From positions 14,723,501 through 14,787,500 of the forward strand of contig JAEOAD010000034.1 of NCBI GenBank assembly GCA_036365145.1: DNA of 64,000 nucleotides, written 5' to 3'. The stretch is from Orientallactaga sibirica. Taxonomy: Eukaryota > Chordata > Mammalia > Rodentia > Dipodidae. The first letter of the stretch is position 1. Every line of letters begins with the position of its first letter. A program made the position numbers and the translations under genes. A model generated the notes under the pieces. It made no database searches and had not been told where the DNA came from. It saw only the letters and a list, made by a program, of their open reading frames with translations. Below, one piece after another: positions 22,479 to 35,011 of this stretch.

Positions 22479-23640
22479 GTAGTTGTGGCCCCAAGCATTG
22501 CTTTGTACCTGGTGTGAGGTGAGAAATCACTCATTTTTCTAAATGGATTTAGCTGGTGGTATGCAGTGTACCTGAGAGAGCTCCCGAAATGGCTTGGAAG
22601 GAATCTTGCCGATCATACACTTAAGTAATTATGTTGTATGCTGGTGGCTGTGAGGGGGCTTCAGCAAAGCCTCATTCAGGCCTGTTCGTAAGAGACAAGA
22701 GAAAGCTTCTCTTGAGAATTAATGCTAGGAGTCCCTGAAAAAGCTGCCTGCTTGTTGGCGAGAGGAGTCAGCCCTACTGGAATCTACTCCAGTTTTGACA
22801 ATAGCATAAAAATGCTATTGTTGTGACTCTGCTGTTTTATGTTGAACTAAATTTTCCTCTCATTATATCTACTGGGAATATATCTCATCTGAGGAAATTT
22901 TACAGGTTGATTTCTTTAAAACAAAGAAAGAGAAACATTTACTACATTTGTGTTTGTTAAATTAGTCCTTCTTGAGCTTTTTCCTCATTCATACTCCTTC
23001 TAGGCCATCTATGACAGCTTTCTGGGCTTTGGAACCACACAGTTGTCCCTTTATTTCTCAGTACCTCTGTTTCTCTGACCACTTCTCAGCATTGCTACGA
23101 GGACTTAGAAAAGTGTTGAAGAACATTGTCTGGCATGTCATGTGTGTTCTGTTCTCTTCTGATACAGATAGTCACTACTGCCCTGGTGTGTGGCAAGAGC
23201 CAGACGCGTCAGTAGCATTTCTTGCTGGGTTAAGCCTTGTGGCACTTTCTTCAGTTGAAGCATTCCATTCTGTTTTGTGAGATTGACGAGGCTGACACTT
23301 AGCATGCTTCTAGCATAAGTCCTCCATAAGAACATGCCAATAGTATTTCTGGTTTATTATCAAGGAGAGTTAGGTGGCCACAGTTGTTGCTCAGTAATGG
23401 GGAATTTTCTAAACATTTGGGCCCCCAACTTTATAAAAGATACCACTGTCTCTCTGAGGACCACATCAGAATATTCTCAGGGGCTGTGAGCTAGGGACAG
23501 ATGGGCTGTGGTGGCAATGAGGTGGATTTTGGTGGACAGGAGCTCAACCAGTTGTTAAGTAAGCTTGTGGGCTTATCTTCAGTTTTCCAAATTTATATTC
23601 TAAATCTCTTGATTTTTAAAAATTCAGATCTAATTATGTT

Positions 23641-23944
23641 TGTGTGTATGTGTGTGCGTGTGCATTGCATGAATATGGGCGTAATGAGTGGAGATCAGAG
23701 GACAATTTTAGGTGTCAGTTCTCCTTCTACCTTGTTTGATGTGGGGTCTCTACTTGTTCACCACTGCATTCGCTAGGCTATGACCTGGGCTCTTCTGTTT
23801 CTATCTCCCATTTTGTCATAGGTAGGCTGGGGTTACAGACACCTGATACAGTGTTTAGCTTTTTACATGGGTTCTGGGGATCTGAAATAAGATACTCAAG
23901 ATTGCATAGCAAGTACTTTATCCACTGAGCTATATCCCCAGCCC
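23641..23944 (-). mobile_element. tRNA-B1 composite SINE, minus orientation, with 11-bp target-site duplication
   Basis: TG-rich end, GTTCACCACTGCATTCGCTA, TGGGTTCTGGGGATCTGAAA, TATCCACTGAGCTATATCCC. Flanked by CTAATTATGTT at 23630-23640 and 23945-23955, both perfect. Confidence 0.88.
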
Positions 23945-23999
23945 CTAATTATGTTCAGCATTTCACCATCAAAAGTTGTTTTTGGTCTTTGCTGCCCCA

Positions 24000-25184
24000 A
24001 GTTTTATGTGATGTTTGATAGCTGAACAGTTATAAAAATTTAAAGGAGAAGCACTTTGTTTGATATTTTTATTAAACTGTTTTTTTAAAAGGCTAATATA
24101 CTTTTGATCTTCAAGTTATAGAAGTAGAGAGGCTACCTCCTAGGAGGTCTGATTGTGCAGTTGTGGGCATAACTGAGGACAGGTGCAGAACCCCCAGTAC
24201 ATGAGGCCAGTAGGAGTTCAAGGAAGTCAGTGGAGAAGAGACTGGGTATGTTCTGGCTGCAGGGAAGAAGTCTTGGCAAGTGTTTGAAGAGAGAATGTAT
24301 AGTTTAGAGGTACTAGACTTGTGGGGCTTCTAGATAGATAGTACCCCAGAAACTTCCTAATACTTCTTTCTCCTTTACTGCCTAAGACCAGGCTGCTGCT
24401 TCTCCAGACGTAGCTTACGTTCTTTTCTCCAGGATTGCTGCAGCAGTTTCCTAGCTGGTGCCCTGCAGCCCCTCCTGGCTGGGCTTCACAGTGCATCCAT
24501 AGGAGTTGTGTAAAACTGCAGTGTTCCACTTTACCTAACTCCTTCAGCCTCGTTCTGCTGTTCTTGGGATCCGAGTCCTTTCCCTGGTCTGCTGGACTCT
24601 GCACCATCTCGCAGCCTCTCCTTCAGCTCTGCTTGTGCTCTTCTTGACTGGCTTTCTGTGTCTGGGTCACACCACCCTGCTCGGCACTGAGAAGGAGTCA
24701 AGTGGCTGTGCTTTCAAGGCTTTGTACATGTTAGTCTCTGAGCCAACATGCCTGGTTGTCTCTGTACATCCCCACCCTTAAGCCTAGGTTAATCCTGTGA
24801 TCAGCTACTCATATTAAATATGTTCACGGGATGGGTCTTTGTTTTTTTATCTGCACTCTAAGAGGCACAGACTAAATGTTAATGGCTTTTTTTCTCCCCA
24901 TCCTCACTGGCTAATGATCCTGTTCTACTTGTTATTAAGAAAATAGAAGCAATCAAACCCCAGCTGCACTGCCTGCCTCCAAAGCTGCATTATGACCTTC
25001 CTACTGGTGGAGTAGAAGACGTATTCCTGCTGCCATCCAAGGCCAGCCTTCCTATTACGGCCAGACTTAGTATTACAGCTTGGTCCTGTCTTCTCAGCTC
25101 CTGTCTCTTATGAATAATTCATGGGTACCCCTCCCCCCAACACTCACTGAATTGTTTTCATAAACATAAAATAGCTTGATATTA
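24000..25184. other. Intron, unassigned
   Basis: No recognised gene or young repeat. Pyrimidine-rich 24420-24660 and 24890-25080 resemble decayed L2-type sequence (GCAATCAAACCCCAGCTGCA), but weakly. Confidence 0.3.
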
Positions 25185-25430
25185 GGGCTGGAGAGATGGC
25201 TTGGTGGTTAAGGCGCCTGCCTGCCAAGCTTAAGGGCGCCGATTCCAATCTCCCAGTCCCACGTTTAGCCAGACACACACAAAAAAAGTCACCCCAGTGC
25301 GCAATGCTGCACTTGCCCACAAGGGGGTGCATGTGTCTGGAGTTCATTCACAGTGGCTGAGAGGCTGCTGGCATGCCCATTCTCTCTCTCTCTCTCTAGC
25401 TCTCTGTCTCTCTCAAATAAAAAAAATAGC
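25185..25430 (+). mobile_element. tRNA-derived SINE, plus orientation
   Basis: GGGCTGGAGAGATGGCTTGG, CTTGCCCACAAGGGGGTGCA, TCTCTCTCTAGCTCTCTGTC, then AAATAAAAAAAATAGCT. GGGCAAGTG-type subfamily. Confidence 0.92.
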
Positions 25431-25929
25431 TGGTACCAGACATTTAGGAAGAGTTTCCCCTTCCCTCTGATTTCATATCCATTCTAGCTATTGTCCCATT
25501 TCTTTATTACCATGAAGGCAAGGTTTCTCAGAATTATTTTTATTCATAGTATCCATTTTCTCTCATTCTCTTCCCATTCTAAGTGCTTTCATACTCTTTG
25601 CTCTACATAGTAAGTCAGTAGCAATTTCCAAGTTGTGAAGTCCATTCACAGCAGCTGACCACTGGCCTATTCCTCAACCAGCTCCCTGGCCTCTCCTTGG
25701 TCTCTGTTGGAGAATATTGATGTTTCCCTGAGCTGTTTACTCAGCCCCTTTCTGTCTTCCTCTGCTCTTCTAGGCCTTTAGAGTGTGCTGTGTGACTCTC
25801 AGATTTCTGTCTGCAGATCACACAGTCAGCTCTGCTTTGGACATTTCTACCTGGGTGTGTAATAGACATGCCAGTGTTAATCTGTCCAGACCCAAGTTCT
25901 GGGTCTAATCTGCCCATGAATGTACCAGT

Positions 25930-27320
25930 CAGTTTATTTTGGGAGGATAATGCCTCAAAGTAAACCTACGCATCCTAGGGCTCTTACATTCTTTCCACTC
26001 TCCCTTCTACATTATTCCTTAAGCTCTGGAGGTGTCCTTTTGTGTTCAGCTCTCAACAGCCTCTTATTTGTTACTTTGATGAGTTTTGAGTCTCCTCAAT
26101 ATCTAGCACCATCTCCATGGAGATGGTTCTCTGGCTGGCAGTGAGAGCAACACTCATATTCTTTCCAAGACCACCTCTGCAATGTTCCCTAAGTCCTGGT
26201 AAGTGTTACAGACATGCCTTGTCTAGTGCTAAGCTCCCAGCTTTCTCTTCTTGTCATTTTAATGAGTCTTCAGTCTCTGGTATTTGCAGCCATCTGTAAA
26301 AAGAAGGTTCTCTAACCAAAGAATGAGATCATCATTAATCAAAGGGCTTAAAAGGCTTTTTGATGGGTACAATCTCTTCATTTAGCCAAAGGACAGTGGA
26401 ACCTTTCCTCTGGGGTCTATTACCTTCCAAGCCATAGGTTTTCAATTCGATCTTTAGTACCTTGCATGAATTTCTTTTCACTGAGCTGGGTCTCTTATCC
26501 AATAAGAGAACAATTGATTACCTTCATAATTTAGTGCATTGGTGGGTATATCTTCCTTGGCTGTTTGATTTTGTTGCTTGCAGGATTTACTGCTTCTTCA
26601 GATGATAGATGACTTTGGTCCTCCAGCAGCTTGCATAGAGCCTTCCAGCATTATGTCAGCTGCCTAGTGGGGACATGACTTCCATTTCAGTTCCAGTGTG
26701 ATTTTTCAGTGCCTTGCAACCATGGCCTGTGGTGTCTTCAACAACAGTGTCTTACCATCTATTTCTGGGGGGCAACCAAGTTCTTTGGCAATGGCCTTCA
26801 TTGTTTTGGGGGCCTCATGGGCCTCCCTGTCTAACACCTCACTGTCCGGAGGTGACCCAACTCCAGCACTGGGATTCACCAGCAATAGCCATGGCTTCAA
26901 AGTAAAGCTTTCTCTACCACAGCAGGGTATTTCCACTCATACTGTCTCTCCCCACCTCCCCTCATCTTTTATTTTTTATCGCTCCTTTCATTAGCTAGCA
27001 ATTAGGTTTCTATGGTATTTATTCATACTGTCTTTAGTTTTTGTATCCCTCCCCCACCTCTCGCTCCCTTTCCTCTAATCCCTTTTAGATCTTTCCAACC
27101 CCTGTATTCTGTCCCTCCACTTGCCTGTCTCTTATCTCCTTCCCTAAAATCTTTCTGCTTCTCCTCCCTCCAAGCCTCATTCTAGCTTCCTGACCATTAG
27201 TGCTGATTCTTACTATAACATACAAATAAATCTGTTCCAAGTTAGGATCCACATATGAGTGAGAACATACAGCAGTTTGCTTTCTGGGTCTGAGTTACAT
27301 CACAAAAGTGTGGGTTTTTC
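25930..27320 (-). mobile_element. L1 3' end, minus orientation, old
   Basis: Contains antisense L1 3' UTR phrases twice: GCTCTTACATTCTTTCCACT then TTCCTTAAGCTCTGGAGG (25979-26035), and a related run at 26155-26240. It ends with GGATCCACATATGAGTGAGA then ACATACAGC (27246-27275), the end of L1 ORF2. Longer 3' UTR and more diverged than the copy at 40921. Borders approximate. Confidence 0.7.
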
Positions 27321-27449
27321 AATCCCTGTAGCCCCATCAGGTTATCCTGATTCCATCTCTAGGTTACCCCCCGAAATCAGTCTCTTCCCATCTCTACTCC
27401 TACAGTAGCACAGTCTTCTTACTTAACCTCCTGCCCACTCCCATTTCTG

Positions 27450-27985
27450 CCCCTTCATAGTCCATCCTCCACAGAGCAGCTAGTGATCTTTGTGACACTT
27501 GGATCAGATCCTGCCTCTTCCACCTGTAAGATCCTCCAGTGGACTTCCAGTATCCATAGAGGCCAATCAGAGCTTCTTGACCCAGCCTTTTTCCTGACCT
27601 CATCACCTACTACTTGTGTTCACTGGGGCTCAGTTACACTGACTGTTTTTCTGTTCTACATATATCCAAGTTCGTTTTCAACAGTGGTCCTTGCAGTAGC
27701 TAGCGTTCTGTCTTGTGGAATATATCTCACCCAAATGTGTATGACCAGCAGAGTTCCAGTGAGATATCAGCTTTTTAGAGAAACCTTTCCTTGATCTAAA
27801 GGGAGACCCTGTTTCTGTTTATGGGATGCCTTCCTCTCTCCTTCCTTGTCATTCATAGTACTTACTGTTATATGACATTGTCTTTTTTAGTCATCAGTGT
27901 ACATGTAACTCTCCATCTTTTCTTTTTCTTTCTCACCTCTGTCTTCTACGTCAATTGTAGAGTGCCCAATAAATGTTTGAACATG
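27450..27985 (+). repeat. L2 LINE 3' end
   Basis: Ordered landmarks of the L2 3' region: GGATCAGATCCTGCCTCTTC, AGATCCTCCAGTGGACTTCC, AGAGAAACCTTTCCTTGATC, CATAGTACTTACTGTTATAT, and the terminal GTGCCCAATAAATGTTTGAA. An ancient mammalian insertion, fairly well preserved. Confidence 0.7.
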
Positions 27986-28599
27986 CAGACAATTGAAAGT
28001 CTCACTTTTCAGCAGAAGGTAAGCTTAGGAAACTACAAAGAGTCGGTGCTTTGTTGGGGTCAGAGTGGTCTGGGTTTTCATCTTTGCTTTGTGCCTCTTT
28101 TCTGGGGCATCGTGAATTTCTTCAAGCCCATTTCTTCACCTGCTCTGCTCTTACAGTCTGTGAGGATTTAAGTATTTAAAGGACATGATGCATGGTGAGT
28201 GCTTAGTAAATGTCAGTACCTTTCCTTATACCTTCTGTGAGGCACAGATGCTCAGGAAGGGCATGGAAACACTACTTGGGCCTCTGACAAGATCCTTGGA
28301 CCACACTATTCTAAAGGTCCTGAGTACAGTAACCGCTTAATGAATCTGCTGTTCATACTTCTAGCAAAACAATCCTTGAAAATTTTTAGTTAATAGCACC
28401 ACCACTTTAGAATATAATGACCTATTTACCACCTTTTGGTACCCATATGTAAAGTCTTTTCCCTGGGTTTTATTGAGAGTTGTTTGGTAGTGAGTAATGG
28501 TCCTTGCTAGCTGAAGAGCAATTGTCATTGTTTCTTGTCTATATTAAAAAGGGGAGAAAGGAAAGGACAGTTTAGAAAACTTCTGATTCTTGGAATGTC

Positions 28600-28866
28600 A
28601 GGGACATTTTACTTTTATTTTTATTTTATTTTATAAAAGGTTAAACTCTAGATCTCCTCATTCCCTGTATCCCCGCTCCCCCTTCCCTGAGGGCCTTCCT
28701 TTAGGGGGTTGTTGGTATTCACTGTGGGGTTATGAAGGCCTTCTTCCATTGGGGTACTTTGCCTTGGGATATTCCTGCCCACTCTGTGGCTCTTAGAGTC
28801 TTTCTGCCCTCTCTTCCACAATGTTCCCTTGAGTCATGGTAGTCCTCTTAGTCTACCAGAGGTACA
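28600..28866 (-). repeat. L1 3' UTR fragment, minus orientation
   Basis: T-rich start, then TTGGGATATTCCTGCCCACT, CTCTTCCACAATGTTCCCTT and GAGTCATGG, matching the TTCCGCAATGGTCCCTGAGC landmark of the better L1 tail at 41210. Confidence 0.55.
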
Positions 28867-28867
28867 T

Positions 28868-28878
28868 TTTTAAAATAT

Positions 28879-28913
<35 letters not shown>

Positions 28914-29123
28914 TGAATGAGAGAGAGAGAAAGAGGGAAAGGGGAGGGCAGGGGAGAGAGAGAAGGAGAGAAAGAATGGGCATGCCAGGGCCTCTAGCCA
29001 CTGCAAACAAACATATGTGCCACCTTGTGCATATCTGGCTTTATGTGGGTACTGGGGAATTGAACCCTGCTCCTTAGGCTTTGCAGGCAAGTGCCTTAAC
29101 AGCTGAGACATACAACAACTGAG
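28868..29123 (-). mobile_element. tRNA-derived SINE, minus orientation, with ATTT and GA microsatellites
   Basis: (ATTT)n at 28877-28914 and (GA)n at 28918-28975 form its 3' tail and C/T-rich linker read backward; then GGCATGCCAGGGCCTCTAGC and TGGGTACTGGGGAATTGAAC. Confidence 0.88.
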
Positions 29124-29484
29124 AGATATTTTTAAAGTCTGACTTACTGTTATAGTTTAAGATGGTGTGTGATGTTTTCAAACTGGAAGTGAGCATTGCA
29201 CCATGCATTTTGCTTTTTTATTTTTCCTCCATTTCAGTGTGCTGTAGTTATTTAATTGGAGTTAACAGCCCTGCTGTAGGACATGGGAATATTGAGGCAG
29301 GTCTCACCATGATTGTACAGTGGGGAAGACTGGCATGGGTGCTGCCATTTCCAGTGGTGGCCATGATCAGAGAGGGATGGCCTGGTGTATTAAAAGGAGA
29401 GGGTAGGCTCTGGTCTGTCTTCCAAGTTCTTTTAAAGGCAATAAATAGAAACTAAAGGCAAATAAGGAATTTAATGAGGGCCAC

Positions 29485-29823
29485 TGTAGCAGACAGCTTC
29501 AGGTTTGCTGAGATGAACTTCCAGACCAGGCACAGTTATGGAGGAAGGGATTTATTGAAGTTACAGATTCAGGGGAAGTTCCATAATGGCAGAAGAGGCC
29601 AAACATGGAGAGAGAAGCACAAGCCAAAAACCATACAGCACAGCACACTTTTTAGGAACTCCAGCTAGGCACACTTTGCCTATCTTTGGATTGAAATCTG
29701 AAACCCATCAACACACCTTAAGATCCGCCCAGTGACACTGCCTCCAGCCAGGTGGCTGCAGATGCAAACTACAAACCAATAAAACACTGAATGTATTGGG
29801 GACCATCAATTTAAACTACCTCA
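29485..29823 (-). mobile_element. Solo LTR (ERVL-MaLR type), minus orientation, with perfect 5-bp duplication
   Basis: Begins TGTAGCAGACAGCTTCAGGT and ends AAACTACCTCA, so TG...CA. Flanked by GCCAC at 29480-29484 and GCCAC at 29824-29828. It is the inverted relative of the LTR at 49670. The 5-bp duplication is the length expected for ERVL/MaLR integration. Confidence 0.88.
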
Positions 29824-30014
29824 GCCACCCTGTCCCTTTTCTCTGCTGACTATATGACCTTATTTCCGCTGAGTTGTCTTTCTTCTCGGAGACAGCCACA
29901 GTGTCCCAAACAGCCTCTGCCTGCGTCCTGCCCCATCCAGTACTTTCCCCCACAGTTCTCTCTCTTTATTTTTAGTTCTTGCTTCATGCTTGTTTATTTT
30001 TTGGATGTTTTAAA

Positions 30015-30235
30015 CATTTTTTAATTAATTAATTTATTTATTTAAGAGAGAGAGAGAGAGAAGAGGCAGATAGACAGAAAGAGAGAATGGGCATGCCAGG
30101 GCCTCTAGCCACTTCAAACGAACTCCAGATGCATGTGCCCCTTGTGCATCTGGCTTACGTGGGTCGTGAGGAATCAAACGGAGGTCCTTAGGTTTTGCAG
30201 GCAAACGCCTTAACCATTAAGGCATTTCCCCAGCC
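30015..30235 (-). mobile_element. tRNA-derived SINE, minus orientation
   Basis: AATTTATTTATTTAAGAGAG, TGGGCATGCCAGGGCCTCTA, AACCATTAAGGCATTTCCCC. Immediately adjacent to the next copy, which used its 3' flank as target. Confidence 0.9.
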
Positions 30236-30249
30236 CTTAAACAGTTTTT

Positions 30250-30471
30250 TTTGAGAGTCAGAGAGAGAGGGAGGGAGGGACAGATAGAGAATTGGTGTGC
30301 CAGCAGCTTCTCAGCCACTGAACAAACGCCAGACACATGTGCCCCCTTGTGGGCAAGTGTGGCATTGCGCCCTTGCATCACTTTGCATCTTGCTAAACAT
30401 GGGACCTGGAGAATCGAATGGGCGTTCTTAGGCTTAGGAGGCAGGCGCCTTAGTCTAAGCCATCTCTCCAC
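30250..30471 (-). mobile_element. tRNA-derived SINE, minus orientation, with 14-bp target-site duplication
   Basis: GTGTGCCAGCAGCTTCTCAG, CCTTGTGGGCAAGTGTGGCA, GCCTTAGTCTAAGCCATCTC. Flanked by CTTAAACAGTTTTT at 30236-30249 and 30472-30485, perfect. Confidence 0.93.
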
Positions 30472-30599
30472 CTTAAACAGTTTTTATTTTGATATCTTTG
30501 GTAAACAAACTACTTATGATATCTGTTTTCCTGCGTGTGAATTCTTTCATTTCTTTATGATGTCTGTTTTCCTATCTTTGAATTCTCTCATTTCTTAGA

Positions 30600-30966
30600 T
30601 TGTTACCTTTTTTCCATGTGTATTTGTGTGTGCTATGTGTGCATGATTGTATGTGTGTTCATATGTTAGTAAGTGTATGTGTGTGTATGGTCACGTGTCC
30701 ACATACATGTAGAGGCCAGATGTCTTTCCCAGTCACTCTTCACTTTATTTACTAAGGCAGGATCTCACACTGAATCCAGAGCTTGCTGACTTGGCTAGAC
30801 TATTTAGCCAGCTTGCTCTGGAAATTCCACCTGTCTCAGTGTCCTGTGCCCTGGGATTATAGGTATACAGTGCTATACCAAGCATTCATGTGGGTGCTGA
30901 TGTGAACTCAGGCTTTTATGCTTGCACAACAAATGCTTTACCTACTAGCTATTGTCCTAGTGCCCA
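30600..30966 (-). mobile_element. tRNA-B1 composite SINE, minus orientation
   Basis: TG-rich end (30613-30700), AGGCAGGATCTCACACTGAA, CTGGGATTATAGGTATACAG, ATGCTTTACCTACTAGCTAT. Confidence 0.7.
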
Positions 30967-31329
30967 GATTCTTGTCCTTTTTAGGAGTGGATTTTACCTG
31001 TGAGTTTGTATTAGCTACCCTACCCTACCCTTTCTCCGGATCTTGGTCTTGAATGCTGTCTTGGATGCTTGGCCCTCTAAGTCCCATAACATTTACCTAG
31101 TTCCTCTTCCATTCAGTGGGTGAGTTTCTGGCTCTGCTGCTTTCTGCAGCCTTTTTTCTAGACCATGCTTTGTTTTTTTGGGGGTCTGTGGATACCTTTT
31201 ACTTGTACTGAGCCCTCTATTGTACCTTGAAATACTCTTTGGTTATCCACTCTTTTTGCTGTCATTTCTGTGAGTAGACCAGAGTAGAAGGAGCTCCTGT
31301 GTGTGCTGACACCACCATCTTGACAGGAA

Positions 31330-31790
31330 ATCTGTCCTCCACACAGTAGCTTGTCACCTTTCCGAAGCCTGTGTATGAGAAAGCCACTGCATCACAAGCC
31401 TTTCAGGGACTCACTCTCCTTAATGTGGCATGCATGCAAGACTCCTTCTGTCTCCCCTGCCTACCTCGAGCCCTCCCTCTTTAATTTGTATATAGCCATA
31501 TGGCTGTTCATCTCAGTGTCCATGCTTCCATTTGGCCATCCCTTCTCCTGGCTAGTTTCCCTTGACTTCAGGGTTCTCCTGGCATTCTTTCTGAACCCTT
31601 AGTCTGGACTCTGGTCTAGTTGCTCTGCAGCCCTCCCACACTTTTACACTGCCCGTGTTTCCCTTTTTGTCTTATGGAGTACTTATTTGTTTACATACTG
31701 CCCCTAAGTCCTTACCCACAGTTTTGTATCTCTGGTGCCTACAACAGTGCCCAGCACAAGAAACACACAAGAATGTGTGCCAACCTGCTT
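31330..31790 (+). repeat. L2 LINE 3' end, diverged
   Basis: GCAAGACTCCTTCTGTCTCC, ATGGAGTACTTATTTGTTTA, GTATCTCTGGTGCCTACAAC then AGTGCCCAGCACA: the L2 3' order (cttcatagcacttatc ... tatccccagcgcctagcacagtgcctggcaca). It ends about 170 bases before a coding exon. Confidence 0.55.
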
Positions 31791-31964
31791 TCTTATCTGT
31801 ATTGTATACTTATAGGCCATGTACCTGTGTCGTGTGCTACCACTGAAATAGAATTGGTTATACCTGTCTTGTTGGGTGCAGTGAGGTTACAAGGAATCCG
31901 ATGGTTGGCATGCAAAATCTGGGCAGGAAGTTTATTTTCTCACTTTCTTCCTTTGGGGAAACAG

Positions 31965-32397
31965 GCCAGACCTCCTGAAAGCACTGAGCAGGCTGCTTTT
32001 GGAGTGCATACACTTGGCTGAGCAAGAGCTTCTTGGAGATCACCTTGATGGGGAAACTGAGAAGACACTTAAGCAGCTGGCTGTTCAGCTGAGAGGTGAA
32101 CGTGGCTATTCTGTCCCAGCTGACTTTTTCTCCAAGCCACATGATGAACTGAAGTCAACTGGAGAGGCCTGGCTAGTAAACACCGGAAACAAGGCCAAGG
32201 TGGAGCTGAAGGATGCCGTAGTGCAGACCATTGCCATAGAGGACGACCCCCAGAGATTCAGATCTGAAGGGCAGAAAGAGACTGGGGAAGAGAAGCCAGC
32301 AGACACCGTTGTCAGCACTGAGCTCCAGTTAGAGGGCTTGTGTGGGATGCCAGGGCTGCTGGTCACTCCATTTTCTTTCCCTAGCATGACCAGCAAG
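31965..32397 (+). CDS. CDK5RAP2: CDK5RAP2 internal coding exon (433 bases)
   Basis: Acceptor GGGGAAACAG|GCCAGA, donor AGCAAG|GTAAGG. The split arginine is followed by PDLLKALSRLLLECIHLAEQ, then GDHLDGETEKTLKQ, FFSKPHDELKSTGEAW and VELKDAVVQTIAIEDDPQRF, all alignable with human RPDLLKVVRELLLGQLFLTEQ, SFSKPHDELKLSCEAQ and VGLKDASVQTVATEGD (from memory). This is the fastest-evolving part of the protein seen here, and conservation is restricted to short islands. It ends in phase 0 just before the EB1-binding exon. The acceptor's pyrimidine tract is broken by a GGGGAAA stretch and is unusually weak. Confidence 0.95.
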
Positions 32398-32585
32398 GTA
32401 AGGTGTTCCATATTATTATGTATTCACTTTACACAAACAATACCTGCAGAAAATCACCTCCAATGCTACCACCTTTTTTCCTATATTTTTTTGAAGAGTA
32501 AGTCTGTTTCACTCTCTGCCTGCATTACTCCTGTCCTTGAGTATGTGTCCTTCCTCACTATCCCCCTTCCTCCCTCCCTCCTATT

Positions 32586-32800
32586 TTTAAAAAAATTATT
32601 TATTTATTTGAGAGAGACTGAGAAAGAGGCAGAGAGAGAGAGAATGGGCGCACCAGGGCCTCCAGCCACCACAAACAAGCTCCAGATGCGTGCGCCCCCT
32701 TGTCCATCTGGCTTACATGGGTCCTGTAGAATCGAGCCTCAAACTGGGGTCCTTAGGCTTCACAGGCAAGTGCTTAACTGCTAAGCCATCTCTCCAGCAC
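32586..32800 (-). mobile_element. tRNA-derived SINE, minus orientation, with 14-bp target-site duplication
   Basis: TTATTTATTTATTTGAGAGA, ATGCGTGCGCCCCCTTGTCC, GCTAAGCCATCTCTCCAGCA. Flanked by CCCTCCCTCCTATT at 32572-32585 and 32801-32814, perfect. Retained CpGs suggest a fairly recent insertion, 188 bases past the exon donor. Confidence 0.93.
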
Positions 32801-32814
32801 CCCTCCCTCCTATT

Positions 32815-35011
32815 ACTGCTGTCCTCCTCCCACTTTTCCCTGACCCAAGCCCTGTCTCATTAACTAGGTACATTGTTGTGTTTTTCTTGTGAAAAATATC
32901 CATGTAATTCTGTTTGTACATCTGTCTGTAGCTTTCTTGTTCACCTTGTGGACACAGGACATGTTTCCCTGGAACGGCTGCTTGAGGTTCCATTGTTAAG
33001 AACTCATACAGTGCTCACCTCCTGACAGGCATTTCCTTTTGTAAGTTGCAGCAGAATTGAAACAGCTTGACTTTAGAGTAGGGATGAGAGCCCAGCTTCT
33101 GTTTTATGAGGATTCATATGTATGGGAGAGGCCTTATTCCGAGGGCTTTGTCTCTATTAGAAGCCAGATCCCAAGTGTCCTGGCTAGCCAGCCTAAAGTA
33201 AGGGCCTGGGCTGATGGTGCCCACTAAGACTGTCTATGTAGTTGTACCTTGTCAAGCTGCTGTCCAGCCACAGGGTCTGGTTTTGCTGAGTGAATGTCTC
33301 CATGTTGTTTTCATGACAGTCTAAGTTCTCTCTTTCTGAGCTTCTCTGCAGATACCATCAGACAAGCAGGATTATTAAGAACCAGACTCTCTTGGCTGTG
33401 TTTTATTGGATCTAGTTATAGTCCCTTGGAAGTAGGGGGTGGGGTTAAGTGTCTCTGTGGCAAGAAGACATGTTCTGGTAGAGGAGGAACTAGGTCATGG
33501 TTCTAATAGAGCACCAACAAAGGCAGTGGGATTCTTGTTTGTAACGGCTGTTTTGTAGCTGAGAAATCAACTGTGCACACTGCTTCATAGCATCAGAATG
33601 GAGAATTAAGTTTATTTTCTGACCACAAAATTACTGCTTTTGTGCATACCAAAGGGAGCTAGATATATCATTAGTAAAATTGCTTTTGATTGTTTTAAAT
33701 TATGCACCAAAACTGTAATTTCTAGAAAAGGGTTTTCTAAAGATATCAGTTGAGACCAAAACAACAACAAAAAAAATAAAGCCATTATATTAATGGTACT
33801 CAAAATGCAAATTTGTGTAATTTGGCTAGAATAAAACTGCTCTCATCTGCCCCAGCTCCTTCAGCTTGTACCTGTATTTTAGGAAAACTAGGTAGGGTGT
33901 TTTTTTTCTTTTTGTTTGTTTGTTTGCTTCTTTCTATTGTGTGGGAGATGTCATTCTGTGTTCAGGAAAATTGGATAATTGAATAGATTTAATTTCTCCA
34001 AATATATTAGATATTTTTGTTTGAAATTATCCTTCATGCTAGATTTTCAAAAAGAGACCAAACTGTTCATTTTTTTAAAATTATATGCTGTATGTACTAG
34101 GGAGTGTGCTAAATTTTCTATTCCAACTTATTTCATCTTTTTAACACATGTATGAGTTCAACAAGTAGTATATTCATTGTATGTAGGAAGATACATAGGT
34201 AATAGAAGGTTCAGAAAATTCCAGATTGAGAGGATAGACCTGGTTTTAGAGGCAGGCAAACATATTAGCTCTCCTCCTTTCTTGGGGAAGGAGGAACCTT
34301 CATAACCATGTGGCTATCAGGTTTTGCAGAGAAGAGAAAAGACAGTGACCTTCTTTGTAGTTTTGGTTGTGACAGAATTGGTAATTCAGTGGCTTAAGCC
34401 AGAATTAGAAACAACTTAGGAGTTGGAATTATTGGAACTTGCTGGGCAGTGAAAGTGAGTGATGAGAATAGTGGGTTTTAAAAATGACTCCCAGATTACT
34501 GGATTGTACAATAAATGGATAGACTTGTGAATGAACAAGATAGTCACAGGGCTATAGCCTCATGGTTGGGAGCATGAGGTGAAGGAATCAAAGATTGCAT
34601 GGCCTGTAAAGCCCTCACAAATGAAGATGCCTAGGATTGGCAAGTTGGGTGTCTTGAGCCTGAGAAATCTGCTGGGTTAGTGACTAGAAGTCACTGAGTC
34701 AGGGGCTAGCAGGGGTGTGAGACAGATGGCTATATATTAGCAATGGCAGGAAATGAAGAAATAGAGGGGACATCTGGATTGTTTAGAGACAGTGAATCAG
34801 GGCCCAGGGTTTCAAGATTGCCTTTGGCAGCCAGGGAGGAGACCTGCCAAGATACATGCTCTTTCTCTGTGGATGGACATGGATGTCACTGTAGAAATGG
34901 GAGGTTTGGGGAGTAGTTTGAAACCTATTCTGAAAAATCAGCAGAGAATGTTACCTGTATGACAAAAGGAAGTGTTCTTGAAGCATATTCACTGGAACAT
35001 GTGTGTTTCAG
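32815..35011. other. Intron, no recognised repeat
   Basis: Unique-looking sequence before the EB1-motif exon. Short T-rich patch at 33899-33935. Nothing that I can assign. Confidence 0.45.

Noticed and set aside
32398..32784. Extension of the 31965-32397 exon's open frame past its donor
   Set aside because: The frame runs through intron into a SINE; similarity to CDK5RAP2 stops at AGCAAG|GTAAGG.
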